64,000 bases of DNA from Acuticoccus sp. I52.16.1 (GTDB taxonomy: Bacteria > Pseudomonadota > Alphaproteobacteria > Rhizobiales > Amorphaceae). A model generated the notes under the pieces. The model saw only the letters and a program-made list of their open reading frames with translations, was not told the origin of the DNA and made no database searches. Below, in pieces: positions 34,203-42,900 of this stretch (within the stretch, counting starts at the first letter, position 1; every line of letters begins with the position of its first letter). The DNA is taken from assembly GCF_022865125.1 (NCBI RefSeq), contig NZ_CP094828.1, forward strand, positions 2,294,001 to 2,358,000, in the 5' to 3' direction. The position numbers were made by a program, and so were the translations under genes.

Positions 34203-34931
34203 GCGGCCGGCCGATCCGCGTCGGCCACATCGACCTTTCCTTCCACGACGCGTCGTCCCGCGCGGTCGAGGCCATCCTTGTGGAGGTGGGTCATGCGGTC
34301 GAACGCTCCGCCGCGCCGCACGAGGAGATGTTCGCCCGGCTCGGACGCGGCGAGGTGGACGTTCTCGTCTCGGCCTGGCTGCCGGCGAGTCACGGCGCCT
34401 ATCTCGCCCCTTTCGAGGCGGACGTGCGCAAGCTCGGCATTCTCTACGAGCCCTACTGCTTCTGGGGCGCGCCGCACTACGTGCCGGACGCGATCGAGCG
34501 TCGCCGACCTCGTCGGTCCTATGGCGCTCCGGCGGATGGAGCGGCTCATCCAGGGGATCAATCCCGGCGCCGGCATCAGTCGTTTTTCGAAGGCGATCCT
34601 ATCCGCCTACGAACTCGATGCGGTCGGTTACCACTTCGAAACAGGCACCGAGGCGGACTGCTTCGGCCGCTACGAGCGGGCGGTCGCCGAGCGTCGCTGG
34701 GTGGTGGTCCCCTTGTGGCACCCACAGTGGCTGAACCACCGCTACCGGATCCGCGAACTCGAGGAGCCGCGCGGCCTCCTCGGCGGCAACGATGCGGCAA
34801 CGCTCATCGTTCGCAAGGACGCCGAGGCGCTGATCGGAGAGGCGACCCTTTCCCGCCTGTCCCACCTGACCCTCGGCAACGGACACGTCAGCGCGCTCGA
34901 CGACGCGCTCCGACGAGCGCGACCCTCATGA
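34199..34931 (+). pseudogene. glycine betaine-type ABC substrate-binding domain protein, frameshifted
   Basis: The first part reads 'MSGRPIRVGHIDLSFHDASSRAVEAILVEVGHAVER' up to 'YCFWGAPHYVPDAIE'. The second part continues one frame later with 'SVADLVGPMALRRMERLIQGINPGAGIS' and 'AVGYHFETGTEADCFGRYERAV', ending in 'GNGHVSALDDALRRA'. Together they make one OpuAC-like domain of about 240 residues. The break is a net +1 shift near 34497-34505. No signal peptide is present, which is a known oddity of this single-domain group. It is either a young pseudogene or an assembly error, since both halves keep good coding quality. Confidence 0.75.
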
Positions 34932-34953
34932 CGCGGCGCCGGGCCCACAGGCG

Positions 34954-34980
34954 CCTCGCTCGGGGCCGCACCGAGCGAGG
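34954..34980. terminator. hairpin between convergent genes
   Basis: CCTCGCTCGG and CCGAGCGAGG form a perfect 10-bp stem with a seven-base loop between the ends of the binding-protein gene and the quinone oxidoreductase gene. There is no U-run, so it may act as a bidirectional block or aid Rho-dependent termination. Confidence 0.5.
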
Positions 34981-35010
34981 CCGCAGGCGTCGCCGGCGCG
35001 GGGGTGCGCC

Positions 35011-36027
35011 TCAGTCCCACCCCTCCAGTACGATCTTGCCCTTCGCGCGGTGGCTCTCCAGCAGAGCGTGGGCGCGCTTCAGGTTGGCCGCGTTGATCGC
35101 GCCGTAGCTCTCGCCGAGCGTCGTCTTCAGCGTGCCGTCGTCGATCAGGCGGGAGACCTCGTTCAGGAGCTCGCCCTGCTTCTCGATGTCGGCGGTGCCG
35201 AACATCGAGCGGGTGAACATGAACTCCCAGTGCGTCGACACGCTCTTCCGCTTGAAGGGCGAGACGTCGAGCGTCTCCGGGTCGTCGATCAGCGCGAACC
35301 GGCCCTGCGGGGCGATCAGCTTGGCCACCTCGGGGAGGTGCTCGTCGGTGTGGGTCGTGGAGAACACGAAGGCGGGCGCGCCGATGCCGAGCGCCTCGAC
35401 CTGCGCGGCCAGCGGCTGCGTATGGTCGATGACGTGGGTGGCGCCGAGGCCCTTCGCCCATGCCGTCGTCTCGCCGCGCGAGGCGGTGGTGACGACGGTG
35501 AGATCGGTCAGCTTCGCGGCGAGCTGCGTCGCCATGGAGCCGACACCGCCCGCCCCGCCGATGATCAGGATCGCGCGCGCCGCGCCGGGCACCGGCCGGC
35601 GCACGTCGAGCCGGTCGAACAGCGCCTCCCAGGCGGTGATGGTCGTGAGCGGCAGGGCGGCCGCTTCGGGGGCCGAAAGGCTCGCCGGCTTCGTGCCGAC
35701 GATGCGTTCGTCGACGAGATGATACTCGGCGTTCGTGCCCGGGCGGCCGATCGCCCCGGCGTAGAACACCAGGTCTCCGGGGGCGTAGAGGGTCGCCTCG
35801 CGGCCGACGGCCTCGACCACGCCGACCGCATCCCAGCCGAGCACCCTCCAATCGCCCGCAGCGGGCGCGGCCTGCATGCGAACCTTCGTGTCCACCGGGT
35901 TCACCGAAACGGCCTGCACGGCGACGAGCAGGTCGCGGCCCACCGGCGTCGGCCGGGGGAGCGTGATGTCCTGGAGGGAGCGGTCGTCCTCGATCGGCAG
36001 GGACGTCTGATAGCCGACAGCGCGCAT
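35011..36027 (-). CDS. zinc-independent medium-chain alcohol dehydrogenase / NADPH:quinone oxidoreductase
   Basis: This 338-residue MDR-superfamily enzyme reduces quinones or activated alkenes. 'AVSVNPVDTKVRMQAAPAAGDWRVLGWDAVGVVEAVG' is the N-terminal GroES-like part with no zinc-ligand cysteines. 'ILIIGGAGGVGSMATQLAAKL' is the NAD(P) Rossmann motif (GGAGGVGS) near residue 155. The family is called ZADH/YhfP-like. The start at 36027 has GGAG at a proper distance. An upstream ATG at 36039 is also in frame. It is divergent from an HxlR regulator, a very common pair in which HxlR senses electrophiles and switches on the reductase. Confidence 0.9.
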   Translation of the reverse strand: MRAVGYQTSLPIEDDRSLQDITLPRPTPVGRDLLVAVQAVSVNPVDTKVRMQAAPAAGDWRVLGWDAVGVVEAVGREATLYAPGDLVFYAGAIGRPGTNAEYHLVDERIVGTKPASLSAPEAAALPLTTITAWEALFDRLDVRRPVPGAARAILIIGGAGGVGSMATQLAAKLTDLTVVTTASRGETTAWAKGLGATHVIDHTQPLAAQVEALGIGAPAFVFSTTHTDEHLPEVAKLIAPQGRFALIDDPETLDVSPFKRKSVSTHWEFMFTRSMFGTADIEKQGELLNEVSRLIDDGTLKTTLGESYGAINAANLKRAHALLESHRAKGKIVLEGWD

Positions 36028-36057
36028 AAGGGTCTCCATTGCGGATTGCTGCCAGCC

Positions 36058-36074
36058 GAAGTGACGATTACTTC
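36058..36074 (+). promoter_or_regulatory. candidate HxlR operator
   Basis: GAAGT and ACTTC form an inverted repeat with a seven-base spacer, located in the 101-bp gap between the divergent oxidoreductase and HxlR genes. The arms are short, so this is only a suggestion. Confidence 0.3.
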
Positions 36075-36128
36075 TCAATTCACCAAGAACGCACATTTCT
36101 AACCCATAGTGTCGAAAAGGATACCGGG

Positions 36129-36509
36129 ATGGCGAAGGCTCGGCACGAGCGGTTCGATTGCTCGCCTGGATGCGCCGTCGAGGCGGCGCTGCAATTCATC
36201 GACGGGAAGTGGAAGGGGGTGATCCTCTACCACCTCCTCGCCGGGACGATGCGGTTCAACGAGATCCGCAGGGCGATCCCCAGCGTCACTCAGCGCATGC
36301 TGACGAACCAGCTTCGCGAGCTGGAAGCGGACGAGCTGATCACCCGCACCGTCTATGCCGAGGTCCCGCCGAAGGTGGAGTACGGCCTCACCGAACGCGG
36401 CCGGACGCTCGAGCCGGTCCTGTCGGCGCTGAGAGCCTGGGGTGTCGATCATTCCGGCGTAGCCCTGAGCACGGACGAGACCGGTGCGAGCACCGCGAAG
36501 GTCGCGTGA
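36129..36509 (+). CDS. HxlR family transcriptional regulator
   Basis: This 126-residue winged-helix regulator has the family signature: 'C..E.AL..I.GKWK..IL..L..G..RFNE..R.IP..T.RMLT.QLRELE.D.LI.R..Y.E.PP.VEY.LTE.G..L' can be followed through residues 10-100. A conserved cysteine (C11 or C15, in 'FDCSPGCAVEAAL') is the usual thiol sensor of quinones or aldehydes. It is divergent from the quinone oxidoreductase and is probably its regulator. The start ATG 36129 gives the standard N-terminus. Confidence 0.92.
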   Translation: MAKARHERFDCSPGCAVEAALQFIDGKWKGVILYHLLAGTMRFNEIRRAIPSVTQRMLTNQLRELEADELITRTVYAEVPPKVEYGLTERGRTLEPVLSALRAWGVDHSGVALSTDETGASTAKVA

Positions 36510-36752
36510 CCGCGTAAGCGGAGCCGCGCGGACGCAAGGCACGCGGGCGGGGTCGGTGTGCGTGATCATCGGTATGTCCGGGCTGCGGATACGGGAAGCT
36601 TAGTCGACCCCTGCCTGCGGGCCGAAGGTCGTTTGCACCGCGTTTCCGGACATCGGCTGTCCGCAATATCGATCTGATTTATACTTGGAGATAAGAAGTC
36701 GAAGCCGGGAAAATCGGCTTTACTCGCGACATCGCCAACGGACGAGGTTGCC

Positions 36753-37697
36753 ATGATTACCGTGGGTCTCATCGCCGTCCCCCCGATGCAGCTCATGTCG
36801 CTCGCCGCGATGACCGTCCTGCAAACGGCCAACTCCCTGGCCGACGACCCGGCCTATCGCATCGAGCTGGTGTCCGAGGCCGGCGGGCTCGTCGTGACCT
36901 CGGTCGGCTTCGGGGTCGACACGAGGCCCATCGGAGACGCTCGCTTCGACACCGTACTGGTCAGCGCGTTCGCCGGCACGCAGGCCCCCTCGCCCTCTCT
37001 GGCCGCGTCCGTCGGGCGGCTGGCCGCCGATGCGCGGCGGGTGGGGTCCTTCTGCACCGGAGCGTTCGTACTCGCCGAAGCGGGGCTCCTCGACGGGCGT
37101 CGCGCGACGACGCACTGGCGCCAACTCTCCAGGCTGGAGCGGGCCTTTCCCCGTGTCCGCCTGTTGCGAGATCGGCTCTACGTCAACGACGGGAAGTTTT
37201 GGACCGCCGCCGGGATGACCGCCGGGATCGACATGATGCTCGCCTTCGTCGAGGCCGATCTCGGCGAGGAGGCGGCGCGGGCGATCGCCGAGCGCATGAT
37301 CATGGAGCGGCGGCGGCCGGGCGGCGGAATGCAGGTGTCCAGCCTCCTGACGCTCAACCCCAAGACGGATCGGATCGAAGCCGTTCTGACCTTCGCCAAG
37401 AAGAACCTCAAAACGCGGCTGACCGTGTCGCAGCTTGCCGACGTCGCGCATCTGTCGCCCCGCCAGTTCAGCCGGTCCTTTCACGCAGCGACCGGCCAGT
37501 CCCCCGCCAAGGTGGTCGAGCGGCTGCGGGTGGAGGCGGCGCATGCGATGATCGTCGCCTCGCGTCACTCGCTCGACACCATCGCCGCCGAGACCGGCTT
37601 TGCCGATCGCGAGCGCATGCGCCGGGCGTTCCTGCGCGTCCACGGCCGACCCCCACAGGATCTCAGGCGCACCGCACGCGAACTCGCAGCCGCCTGA
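36753..37697 (+). CDS. GlxA family (AraC-type with DJ-1/PfpI domain) transcriptional regulator
   Basis: This 314-residue regulator has an N-terminal DJ-1/PfpI-like domain at about 1-190, including the nucleophile elbow 'VGSFCTGAFVLAEAGLLDGRRATTHW'. A C-terminal AraC DNA-binding domain follows at about 215-310 ('LTVSQLADVAHLSPRQFSRSFHAATGQSPAKVVERLRVEAAHAMI' and 'SLDTIAAETGFADRERMRRAFLRVHGRPPQDLRR'). GlxA proteins usually activate neighbouring catabolic genes. Here the downstream molybdo-hydroxylase / nitrile hydratase-like operon starts 88 bp after its stop on the same strand. Confidence 0.92.
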   Translation: MITVGLIAVPPMQLMSLAAMTVLQTANSLADDPAYRIELVSEAGGLVVTSVGFGVDTRPIGDARFDTVLVSAFAGTQAPSPSLAASVGRLAADARRVGSFCTGAFVLAEAGLLDGRRATTHWRQLSRLERAFPRVRLLRDRLYVNDGKFWTAAGMTAGIDMMLAFVEADLGEEAARAIAERMIMERRRPGGGMQVSSLLTLNPKTDRIEAVLTFAKKNLKTRLTVSQLADVAHLSPRQFSRSFHAATGQSPAKVVERLRVEAAHAMIVASRHSLDTIAAETGFADRERMRRAFLRVHGRPPQDLRRTARELAAA

Positions 37698-37785
37698 CCC
37701 CCACCCCACGACATCGACCGGCCCCCGGACCGGCGCCGCGCGCGCCGAGGGGAGCCCTCTGCCCAACCATTGGAGGCAATCCGCC

Positions 37786-38235
37786 ATGTTCACCCTGACC
37801 ATCAACGGCGAGGCGCGCGACGTCGACGCCGACGAGGGCACGCCGCTCCTCTTCGTCCTGCGCGACACGCTCGGGATGACCGGAACCAAGTATGGCTGCG
37901 GCATCGCCCAGTGCGGCGCCTGCACGGTGCTCCTGGACGGGTCGGCGATGCGCTCTTGCCAGCTCCCGGTGGAGAGTGTCGGCACGTCGGAGGTCACGAC
38001 GATCGAGGCCGTCGAGGCGGACGACGTCGGCAAGCGCGTCGTCGCGGCGTGGATCGAGGGGCAGGTGCCCCAGTGCGGCTACTGCCAGTCCGGGCAGGTG
38101 ATGGCCGCGACCGCGTTGCTGAAAGAGACGCCCGAGCCCGGCGACGACGACATCCTCTACGGCATGTCCAACATCTGCCGCTGCGGGACCTACAACGCCA
38201 TCGCCGCCGCCGTGCGGCAGGCCGCCAAGGCGTGA
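37786..38235 (+). CDS. (2Fe-2S)-binding small subunit of an aldehyde/isoquinoline oxidoreductase-type molybdo-hydroxylase
   Basis: This 149-residue electron-transfer subunit binds two [2Fe-2S] clusters. The plant-type cluster cysteines are C38, C43, C46 and C58 ('YGCGIAQCGAC'). The C-terminal helical cluster uses C97, C100, C131 and C133 ('QCGYCQSGQ', 'ICRCGTY'). It passes electrons from the molybdenum site of the next gene to a cytochrome. A good TGGAGG site precedes the ATG. It lacks a signal peptide, so if the complex is periplasmic it must be carried along with the Tat-signalled large subunit. Confidence 0.94.
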   Translation: MFTLTINGEARDVDADEGTPLLFVLRDTLGMTGTKYGCGIAQCGACTVLLDGSAMRSCQLPVESVGTSEVTTIEAVEADDVGKRVVAAWIEGQVPQCGYCQSGQVMAATALLKETPEPGDDDILYGMSNICRCGTYNAIAAAVRQAAKA

Positions 38236-38243
38236 GGGGCGCC

Positions 38244-40466
38244 ATGATCCTCGCCCCCGCGTCCGCCCTCGAACTTGCGACTGGCGGCCTCTCCCGCCGC
38301 GCCTTCATTCTCCGCTCCGGCGCCTTCGTGCTCGGCGCAGCGCTCCCCACCCGTGTCCTCGCCGACGTGGCAGGCGCAGGTGAGGGCGCGGCCGCCATCG
38401 CCCCGGCGCCCGGCACCCGCGTCGCCGCCTTCATCGAAATCGGCGCCGACAATTCGGTGCGCTTCCTGTCTCCGTTCGTGGAGGGCGGGCAGGGCATCGC
38501 CACCGGCATGGCCCAGACGGTGGGCGAGGAGCTCGACGTCGACCCCGCCCGCATCGCCGTGGAGTGCGCCCCGCCCGGGCCCGACTACATGGTGGTGAAC
38601 GGCATGCGCCTCACCGGCGGCAGCTTCTCCACCCGTTCGTCGTTCCCGATCGTGCGCCGCCTCGGGGCCACCGCGCGCGACATGCTGGTGCGCGCCGCCG
38701 CCGCCCGGCTCGAGGTCGACGCGGGCAGCCTCACCACGCACGACGGTACGGTCGTCCACGCCCCGTCCGGCCGCACGCTCAGCTACGGCGTCCTCGCCGA
38801 AGAGGCATTGGCGTTGACCCCGCGCGAGGACGTGGCCCTGCGCGATCCGGCGACCTTCCGCTGGATCGGCAAGCCGGTCGGCCGGATCGACGTCGCCGAC
38901 AAGTCGCGCGGCCTGGCGAAGTACACGATCGACCTCGCCGTGGACGGCATGCTGTTCGCCGCCGTCGTTCACGCCCCGCACTATCGGACAGAGCCGAAAT
39001 CCCTCGCCAAAGAGGCGGACGTGAAGGCGATGCCCGGCGTCCACTCGGTCCATACGCTGCCCGGCGCGGTGGCGGTGACGGCGGACTCGTGGTGGCGTGC
39101 CCGCAAGGCGGTCGAGGCGCTCGACGTCACCTGGACCGCTCCCGAGCCGACCGGCATCGCCACCGTCGCGGCGGACTTTTCCTCGGACGGAATGCTCGCC
39201 GCGTTGCGGGGATCCACCGAGGAAGGCGTCTCCGTGGAGGCGGAGGGCGACACCGACGCCGCCTTTGCCGCCGCGGCGACGACCATCGAAGCCGAGTACC
39301 ACGCGCCGTACCTCAACCACGCTCAGCTCGAGCCGCCGTCCGCCATCGCCCGTTTCAACGAGGACGGCACGCTGGAGGTGTGGCTTCCCAACCAGATGCC
39401 CGAGGCGTTCCAGAAGCTGTGTGCGGACGCGGGCGGGGTCGAGCCGGACAAGGTGCGCATTCACTCGCCCATCCTCGGCGGCTTCTTCGGCCGGCATTTC
39501 ACCTACGGGACCGGCAATCCATTCCCGCAGGCGATCGCGCTCGCGAAGGCGACGGGCCGGCCGGTCAAACTCGTCTGGTCGCGGGAGGAGGAGTTCAGGA
39601 TGGACGCCATGCGCCCGCTCTCCTTCACTCGGCTGAAGGCCGCGATCGGCGCGGACGGCATGCCCACGGCGATCACCACCCGCACGGTCGGCGAAGGACC
39701 GCTGGGGCGCTACTTCGGTCTTACCCCCGACTCGTCGGCGGTGGAGGGCATTACCGAGAAGTCCTACGCCGTCCCGAACCGTTCGATGGAATACGTGAAG
39801 CTTCCGCATCCGGTGAACATCGCCTTCTGGCGCTCCGTCGGCCACTCCATGAACGACTTCTTCTACGAGGGCTTTCTCGACGAAATCGCCGAGGCGGGCG
39901 GCAGAGACCCGTTCGAATTGCGCAAGGCGTTGCTGGCGCACTCCCCCCGTCACCTGACGTTGCTGGACGAGGTCGCGAACATCTCCGGCGGCTGGAAGCG
40001 CGGGCCCTACGAGGTGGACGGCAACCGGCGCGCGCGCGGTCTCGCCATGGCCTCGCCGTTCGGCTCGGAGACCGCGACCATCGCCGAGGTGTCGCTCGAG
40101 GACGGCAGCGTGAAGGTCCACCACGTCTGGGTCGCGTTCGATCCGGGGAGCGTGGTGAACCCCGCCATCGTCAAGGCGCAGGTCGAATCGGCCGTCGCGC
40201 TGGGCCTCTCGGAGACGCTCGTCGAGCAGGCGGTCTACGAGAACGGCCTCCGGCGCGACGCCAACTACGACACGTATCAGGTGCTGCGGCGCGAGATGAT
40301 GCCGCAGGTCACCGTCTCCATCGTCGAGAGCGGCGCGCCGATGGGCGGCGTCGGCGAGCCTGGGCTGCCCGGCGTACCGGGCGCGGTGGTCAACGCCGTC
40401 GCGGCGCTGACCGGCGTCCGGGCGCGCAGCCTGCCGCTCGCCAACACGCAGCTTTCGGGCGCATAA
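38244..40466 (+). CDS. molybdopterin-binding large subunit, isoquinoline 1-oxidoreductase beta / CoxL-like family
   Basis: This 740-residue xanthine-oxidase-family protein hydroxylates an aldehyde or N-heterocycle carbon with water. A twin-arginine-type leader 'LSRRAFILRSGAFVLGAALP' lies at residues 16-35, which suggests export of the folded cofactor-loaded complex. Mo-pterin segments include 'EGGQGIATGMAQTVGEELDVD', 'GGFFGRHFTYGTGNPFPQAIALAKATGRPVKLVWSREEEF' and the C-terminal 'GGVGEPGLPGVPGAVVNA', which holds the catalytic glutamate. The overall layout and absence of an FAD subunit match the IorB-type two-subunit enzymes that use cytochrome c. A cytochrome c gene follows 12 bp later. Confidence 0.92.
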   Translation: MILAPASALELATGGLSRRAFILRSGAFVLGAALPTRVLADVAGAGEGAAAIAPAPGTRVAAFIEIGADNSVRFLSPFVEGGQGIATGMAQTVGEELDVDPARIAVECAPPGPDYMVVNGMRLTGGSFSTRSSFPIVRRLGATARDMLVRAAAARLEVDAGSLTTHDGTVVHAPSGRTLSYGVLAEEALALTPREDVALRDPATFRWIGKPVGRIDVADKSRGLAKYTIDLAVDGMLFAAVVHAPHYRTEPKSLAKEADVKAMPGVHSVHTLPGAVAVTADSWWRARKAVEALDVTWTAPEPTGIATVAADFSSDGMLAALRGSTEEGVSVEAEGDTDAAFAAAATTIEAEYHAPYLNHAQLEPPSAIARFNEDGTLEVWLPNQMPEAFQKLCADAGGVEPDKVRIHSPILGGFFGRHFTYGTGNPFPQAIALAKATGRPVKLVWSREEEFRMDAMRPLSFTRLKAAIGADGMPTAITTRTVGEGPLGRYFGLTPDSSAVEGITEKSYAVPNRSMEYVKLPHPVNIAFWRSVGHSMNDFFYEGFLDEIAEAGGRDPFELRKALLAHSPRHLTLLDEVANISGGWKRGPYEVDGNRRARGLAMASPFGSETATIAEVSLEDGSVKVHHVWVAFDPGSVVNPAIVKAQVESAVALGLSETLVEQAVYENGLRRDANYDTYQVLRREMMPQVTVSIVESGAPMGGVGEPGLPGVPGAVVNAVAALTGVRARSLPLANTQLSGA

Positions 40467-40478
40467 GGGAACAGACTC

Positions 40479-40919
40479 ATGACGAATGAACGGAACGGCG
40501 CGCGGCGGCGGTCGCGCGAAGGATGGCGTGCGGCCGTGTGTCTGGCTCCGGTCTTGGCGACGGTCCTCTCGGCCGGGGCGGCACATGCCGACGGCGATCC
40601 TGCCGCGGGCAAGCGCGTCTTCGCTCGCTGCCAGAGCTGCCACCAGGTCGGCGAGAAGGCCCGCAACCTCGTCGGCCCGGAGCTGAACGGCGTCATCGGC
40701 CGCACCAGCGGGACGGTCGCCGGTTATGCCTATTCGCCGGCCCTCAAGGATGCGGCGATCACATGGGACCATGACACGATCGCAGCGTTCGTGGCGAAAC
40801 CACAGGCCGTCGCGAAGGGCACGCGGATGCCGCCGGCCCCGCCGCTGAAGCCGGCCGACGTCGACAACCTCATCGCCTACCTCGCGACGTTCGCCGCCGA
40901 CGGCGGCGCGGCGCAGTGA
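40479..40919 (+). CDS. class I cytochrome c, periplasmic electron acceptor
   Basis: This 146-residue protein has a signal peptide (hydrophobic 17-36, cleavage after AHA) and one heme site CQSCH at 51-55. 'AGKRVFARCQSCHQVGEKARNLVGPELNGVIGRTSGTVAGYAYSPALK' and the distal methionine in 'GTRMPPAP' are typical of cytochrome c-550/c2. It is probably the acceptor for electrons from the [2Fe-2S] subunit encoded just upstream. Confidence 0.94.
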   Translation: MTNERNGARRRSREGWRAAVCLAPVLATVLSAGAAHADGDPAAGKRVFARCQSCHQVGEKARNLVGPELNGVIGRTSGTVAGYAYSPALKDAAITWDHDTIAAFVAKPQAVAKGTRMPPAPPLKPADVDNLIAYLATFAADGGAAQ

Positions 40920-40933
40920 CAGGAGAACCCGTC

Positions 40934-41887
40934 ATGCACCACCATCTCACGCGGCGCGGCTTCTGCCTGTGCTGCACGGCCGCCGCCGTCGCCGGCCGCG
41001 GCTGGCTTTCCCCGGCTGAGGCGTGGGCCGAAGCGGCGAGCATCGTCGATAGGATGCGCGCCGCCGCCGCGGACGCCGAGATCACCGTCCATCGCCTCCG
41101 CGGCAACGTGGCGGTGCTGGAAGGCTCCGGCGGGAACATCGCGGTGCTTACCGGGGCGGACGGCAAGGTCTTTGTCGACGCGGGCATTACCGCCACGCGG
41201 CCGCGCATTCAGGCGGCGGCGGACGGGCTCGGGCCGGAGCCCATCACCCACCTCGTCAACACCCATTGGCACTTCGATCATGCCGACGGCAACGAGTGGC
41301 TCGCCGGAGAGGGCGCGGCGATCCTCGCCCACGCCAACACGGCGAAACACCTCGCCTCGGCCCAGCGGGTGGAGGACTGGAACTTCGACTTCCCGCCCGC
41401 CCCGCCGGCCGCGATCCCTTCGGAAACCTTCACCGGCGACACCTCCCGCGCCCTGAACGGCACCATCCTGGCGCTGACGTCCTACGCCCCGGCGCACACC
41501 GACAGCGACATCGCCGTGCGCTTCGTGGAGCCGGACATCCTCCACACCGGCGACACCTACTGGAACGGCATCTACCCGTTCATCGACTATTCCACCGGCG
41601 GCAGCATCGACGGAATGATCGCCGCCGCCGATGCCAACCTCGCCACCACGAGCGAGGCGACCATCGTCATCCCCGGCCACGGCAACCCGGTGTCGAACCG
41701 CGCCGAGCTCGCCGTCTTCCGCGAGATGCTGGTCGCCACCCGCGAGGCTGTCGCGGCGCTGAAGGCCGAGGGCCGCTCTCTCGCCGAGACCATCGCGGCG
41801 CGGCCGACCGCCCCCTTCGACGCGAAGTGGGGCCAGTTCGTCATCACCCCCGACTTCTTCACGCGCCTTGTCTTCGAGGGCGTCTGA
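40934..41887 (+). CDS. Tat-exported metallo-beta-lactamase-fold hydrolase
   Basis: This 317-residue MBL-fold protein has the zinc motif HxHxDH at 111-116 ('NTHWHFDHADGN'), later ligands in 'APAHTDSDI' and 'HTGDTYWNG', and the final histidine in 'IPGHGNPV'. The N-terminus 'LTRRGFCLCCTAAAVA' is a twin-arginine-like leader, so it probably works in the periplasm like the molybdo-enzyme. The ATG at 40934 has GGAGAA upstream. A GTG at 40916 is less likely. A role in hydrolysing an ester, thioester or lactone of the same pathway is possible, and the substrate is unknown. Confidence 0.88.
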   Translation: MHHHLTRRGFCLCCTAAAVAGRGWLSPAEAWAEAASIVDRMRAAAADAEITVHRLRGNVAVLEGSGGNIAVLTGADGKVFVDAGITATRPRIQAAADGLGPEPITHLVNTHWHFDHADGNEWLAGEGAAILAHANTAKHLASAQRVEDWNFDFPPAPPAAIPSETFTGDTSRALNGTILALTSYAPAHTDSDIAVRFVEPDILHTGDTYWNGIYPFIDYSTGGSIDGMIAAADANLATTSEATIVIPGHGNPVSNRAELAVFREMLVATREAVAALKAEGRSLAETIAARPTAPFDAKWGQFVITPDFFTRLVFEGV

Positions 41888-41905
41888 GCCATGGAGGAAC
41901 CCGCC

Positions 41906-42247
41906 ATGTCCGTCACTTCAGCCGCCGGGACGTTCGAGGGCGTCGTCTGGGCGCTGAATGAAGCCCCGGCGTTCGCGCCAGGCGAGGCGGTGCGCATCCT
42001 GACGCGCACGCCCATCGGCCACTACCGCGTGCCGACGTACCTGCGCGGCAAGTCCGGCACTGTCGAATCGGTGATCGAGCCGGCCGGGCTCGACAACGAG
42101 CAGGAGGGGTTCGGCCGCAACGCCGGATCCAAGCGCCACTACTACCGCATCGCCATCCCGCTTACCGAGATCTGGCCCGACTATGTCGGCTCGCCGCGCG
42201 ACGGGCTCCGGATCGAAATCTTCGAGACATGGTTGGAAAGGATCTGA
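41906..42247 (+). CDS. nitrile hydratase beta-subunit C-terminal-type (SH3-like) subunit
   Basis: This 113-residue protein matches only the C-terminal SH3-like half of nitrile hydratase beta: 'FAPGEAVRILTRTPIGHYRVPTYLRGKSGTVESV' and 'HYYRIAIPLTEIWPDYVGSPRDGLRIEIFETWLE' follow 'G..VRV.......H.R.P.Y.RGK.G.....' and 'Y.V.F...ELWG.....D......W..YLE'. The N-terminal half is a separate gene at 42897. Such splitting is known for thiocyanate hydrolase and for the toyocamycin nitrile hydratase. The start at 41906 is set by GGAGGAA. It begins 18 bp after the MBL gene and ends two bases before the alpha gene. Confidence 0.85.
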   Translation: MSVTSAAGTFEGVVWALNEAPAFAPGEAVRILTRTPIGHYRVPTYLRGKSGTVESVIEPAGLDNEQEGFGRNAGSKRHYYRIAIPLTEIWPDYVGSPRDGLRIEIFETWLERI

Positions 42248-42249
42248 GG

Positions 42250-42900
42250 ATGTCCGCCCACGAACATACCCACGAGCACGAACACGATCATCCGCACGCC
42301 GAGATTACCGCCGAGGCGGCCGGATACTACGAGATCATGGAAACCGCCGTGCGCGAGCTCCTGGCCGAGAAGGGGCTGATCGGCCCGGCCGAGATCCGCC
42401 GGCAGATCGAGGTGCTGGATTCCCGCACCCCCGCGCTCGGCGCCAAGGTGGTGGCGCGGGCCTGGGTCGATCCCGGCTTCCGCGCGCGGCTCATCGCCGA
42501 CGGTCGGGCCGGGTGCGAGGAGCTCGGCATCTCCTTCTACGACGACACGCAGCTCATCGTGCTGGAGAACACGCAAGAGGTCCACAACCTCATCGTCTGC
42601 ACCCTGTGTTCCTGCTATCCGCGCCCGGTGCTGGGCCTGCCGCCGGACTGGTACAAGGAAAAGCCCTACCGCGCCCGTGCCGTGATCGAGCCACGCGCCG
42701 TGCTCGCCGAGTTCGGCACCACCATACCGGACGATGTGGAGATCCGCGTGTCGGATTCCACCGCCATGGTCCGCTACCTCGTCCTGCCCCGCCGGCCGGA
42801 CGGCACCGAGGGGTGGAGCGAAGAGGCGCTCGCCGCTCTCGTCACCCGTGACGCGATGATCGGCGTCGTTCCCGCCACCCTCCCGGAGACTGTGCAATGA
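42250..42900 (+). CDS. nitrile hydratase alpha / thiocyanate hydrolase gamma-type subunit, cobalt type
   Basis: This 216-residue catalytic subunit hydrates a nitrile (or thiocyanate) at a low-spin metal held by a cysteine claw. The claw is C117-T-L-C120-S-C122 in 'VCTLCSCYPRPVLGLPPDWYK'. The threonine after the first cysteine is the cobalt-type signature (iron enzymes have serine). 'KVVARAWVDPGFRARLIADG' and 'EPRAVLAEFG' are conserved. The N-terminus is unusual, with seven histidines within residues 4-16 ('HEHTHEHEHDHPH'), which could hold cobalt. It lies between the two halves of the beta subunit and overlaps the next gene by four bases. Confidence 0.93.
   Translation: MSAHEHTHEHEHDHPHAEITAEAAGYYEIMETAVRELLAEKGLIGPAEIRRQIEVLDSRTPALGAKVVARAWVDPGFRARLIADGRAGCEELGISFYDDTQLIVLENTQEVHNLIVCTLCSCYPRPVLGLPPDWYKEKPYRARAVIEPRAVLAEFGTTIPDDVEIRVSDSTAMVRYLVLPRRPDGTEGWSEEALAALVTRDAMIGVVPATLPETVQ

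Noticed and set aside
38190-40673. Long minus-strand open frame opposite the molybdo-hydroxylase gene (about 38190-40772)
   Set aside because: It is the complement of a high-GC coding sequence. The plus strand has a leader, the Mo-pterin motifs and the catalytic glutamate.
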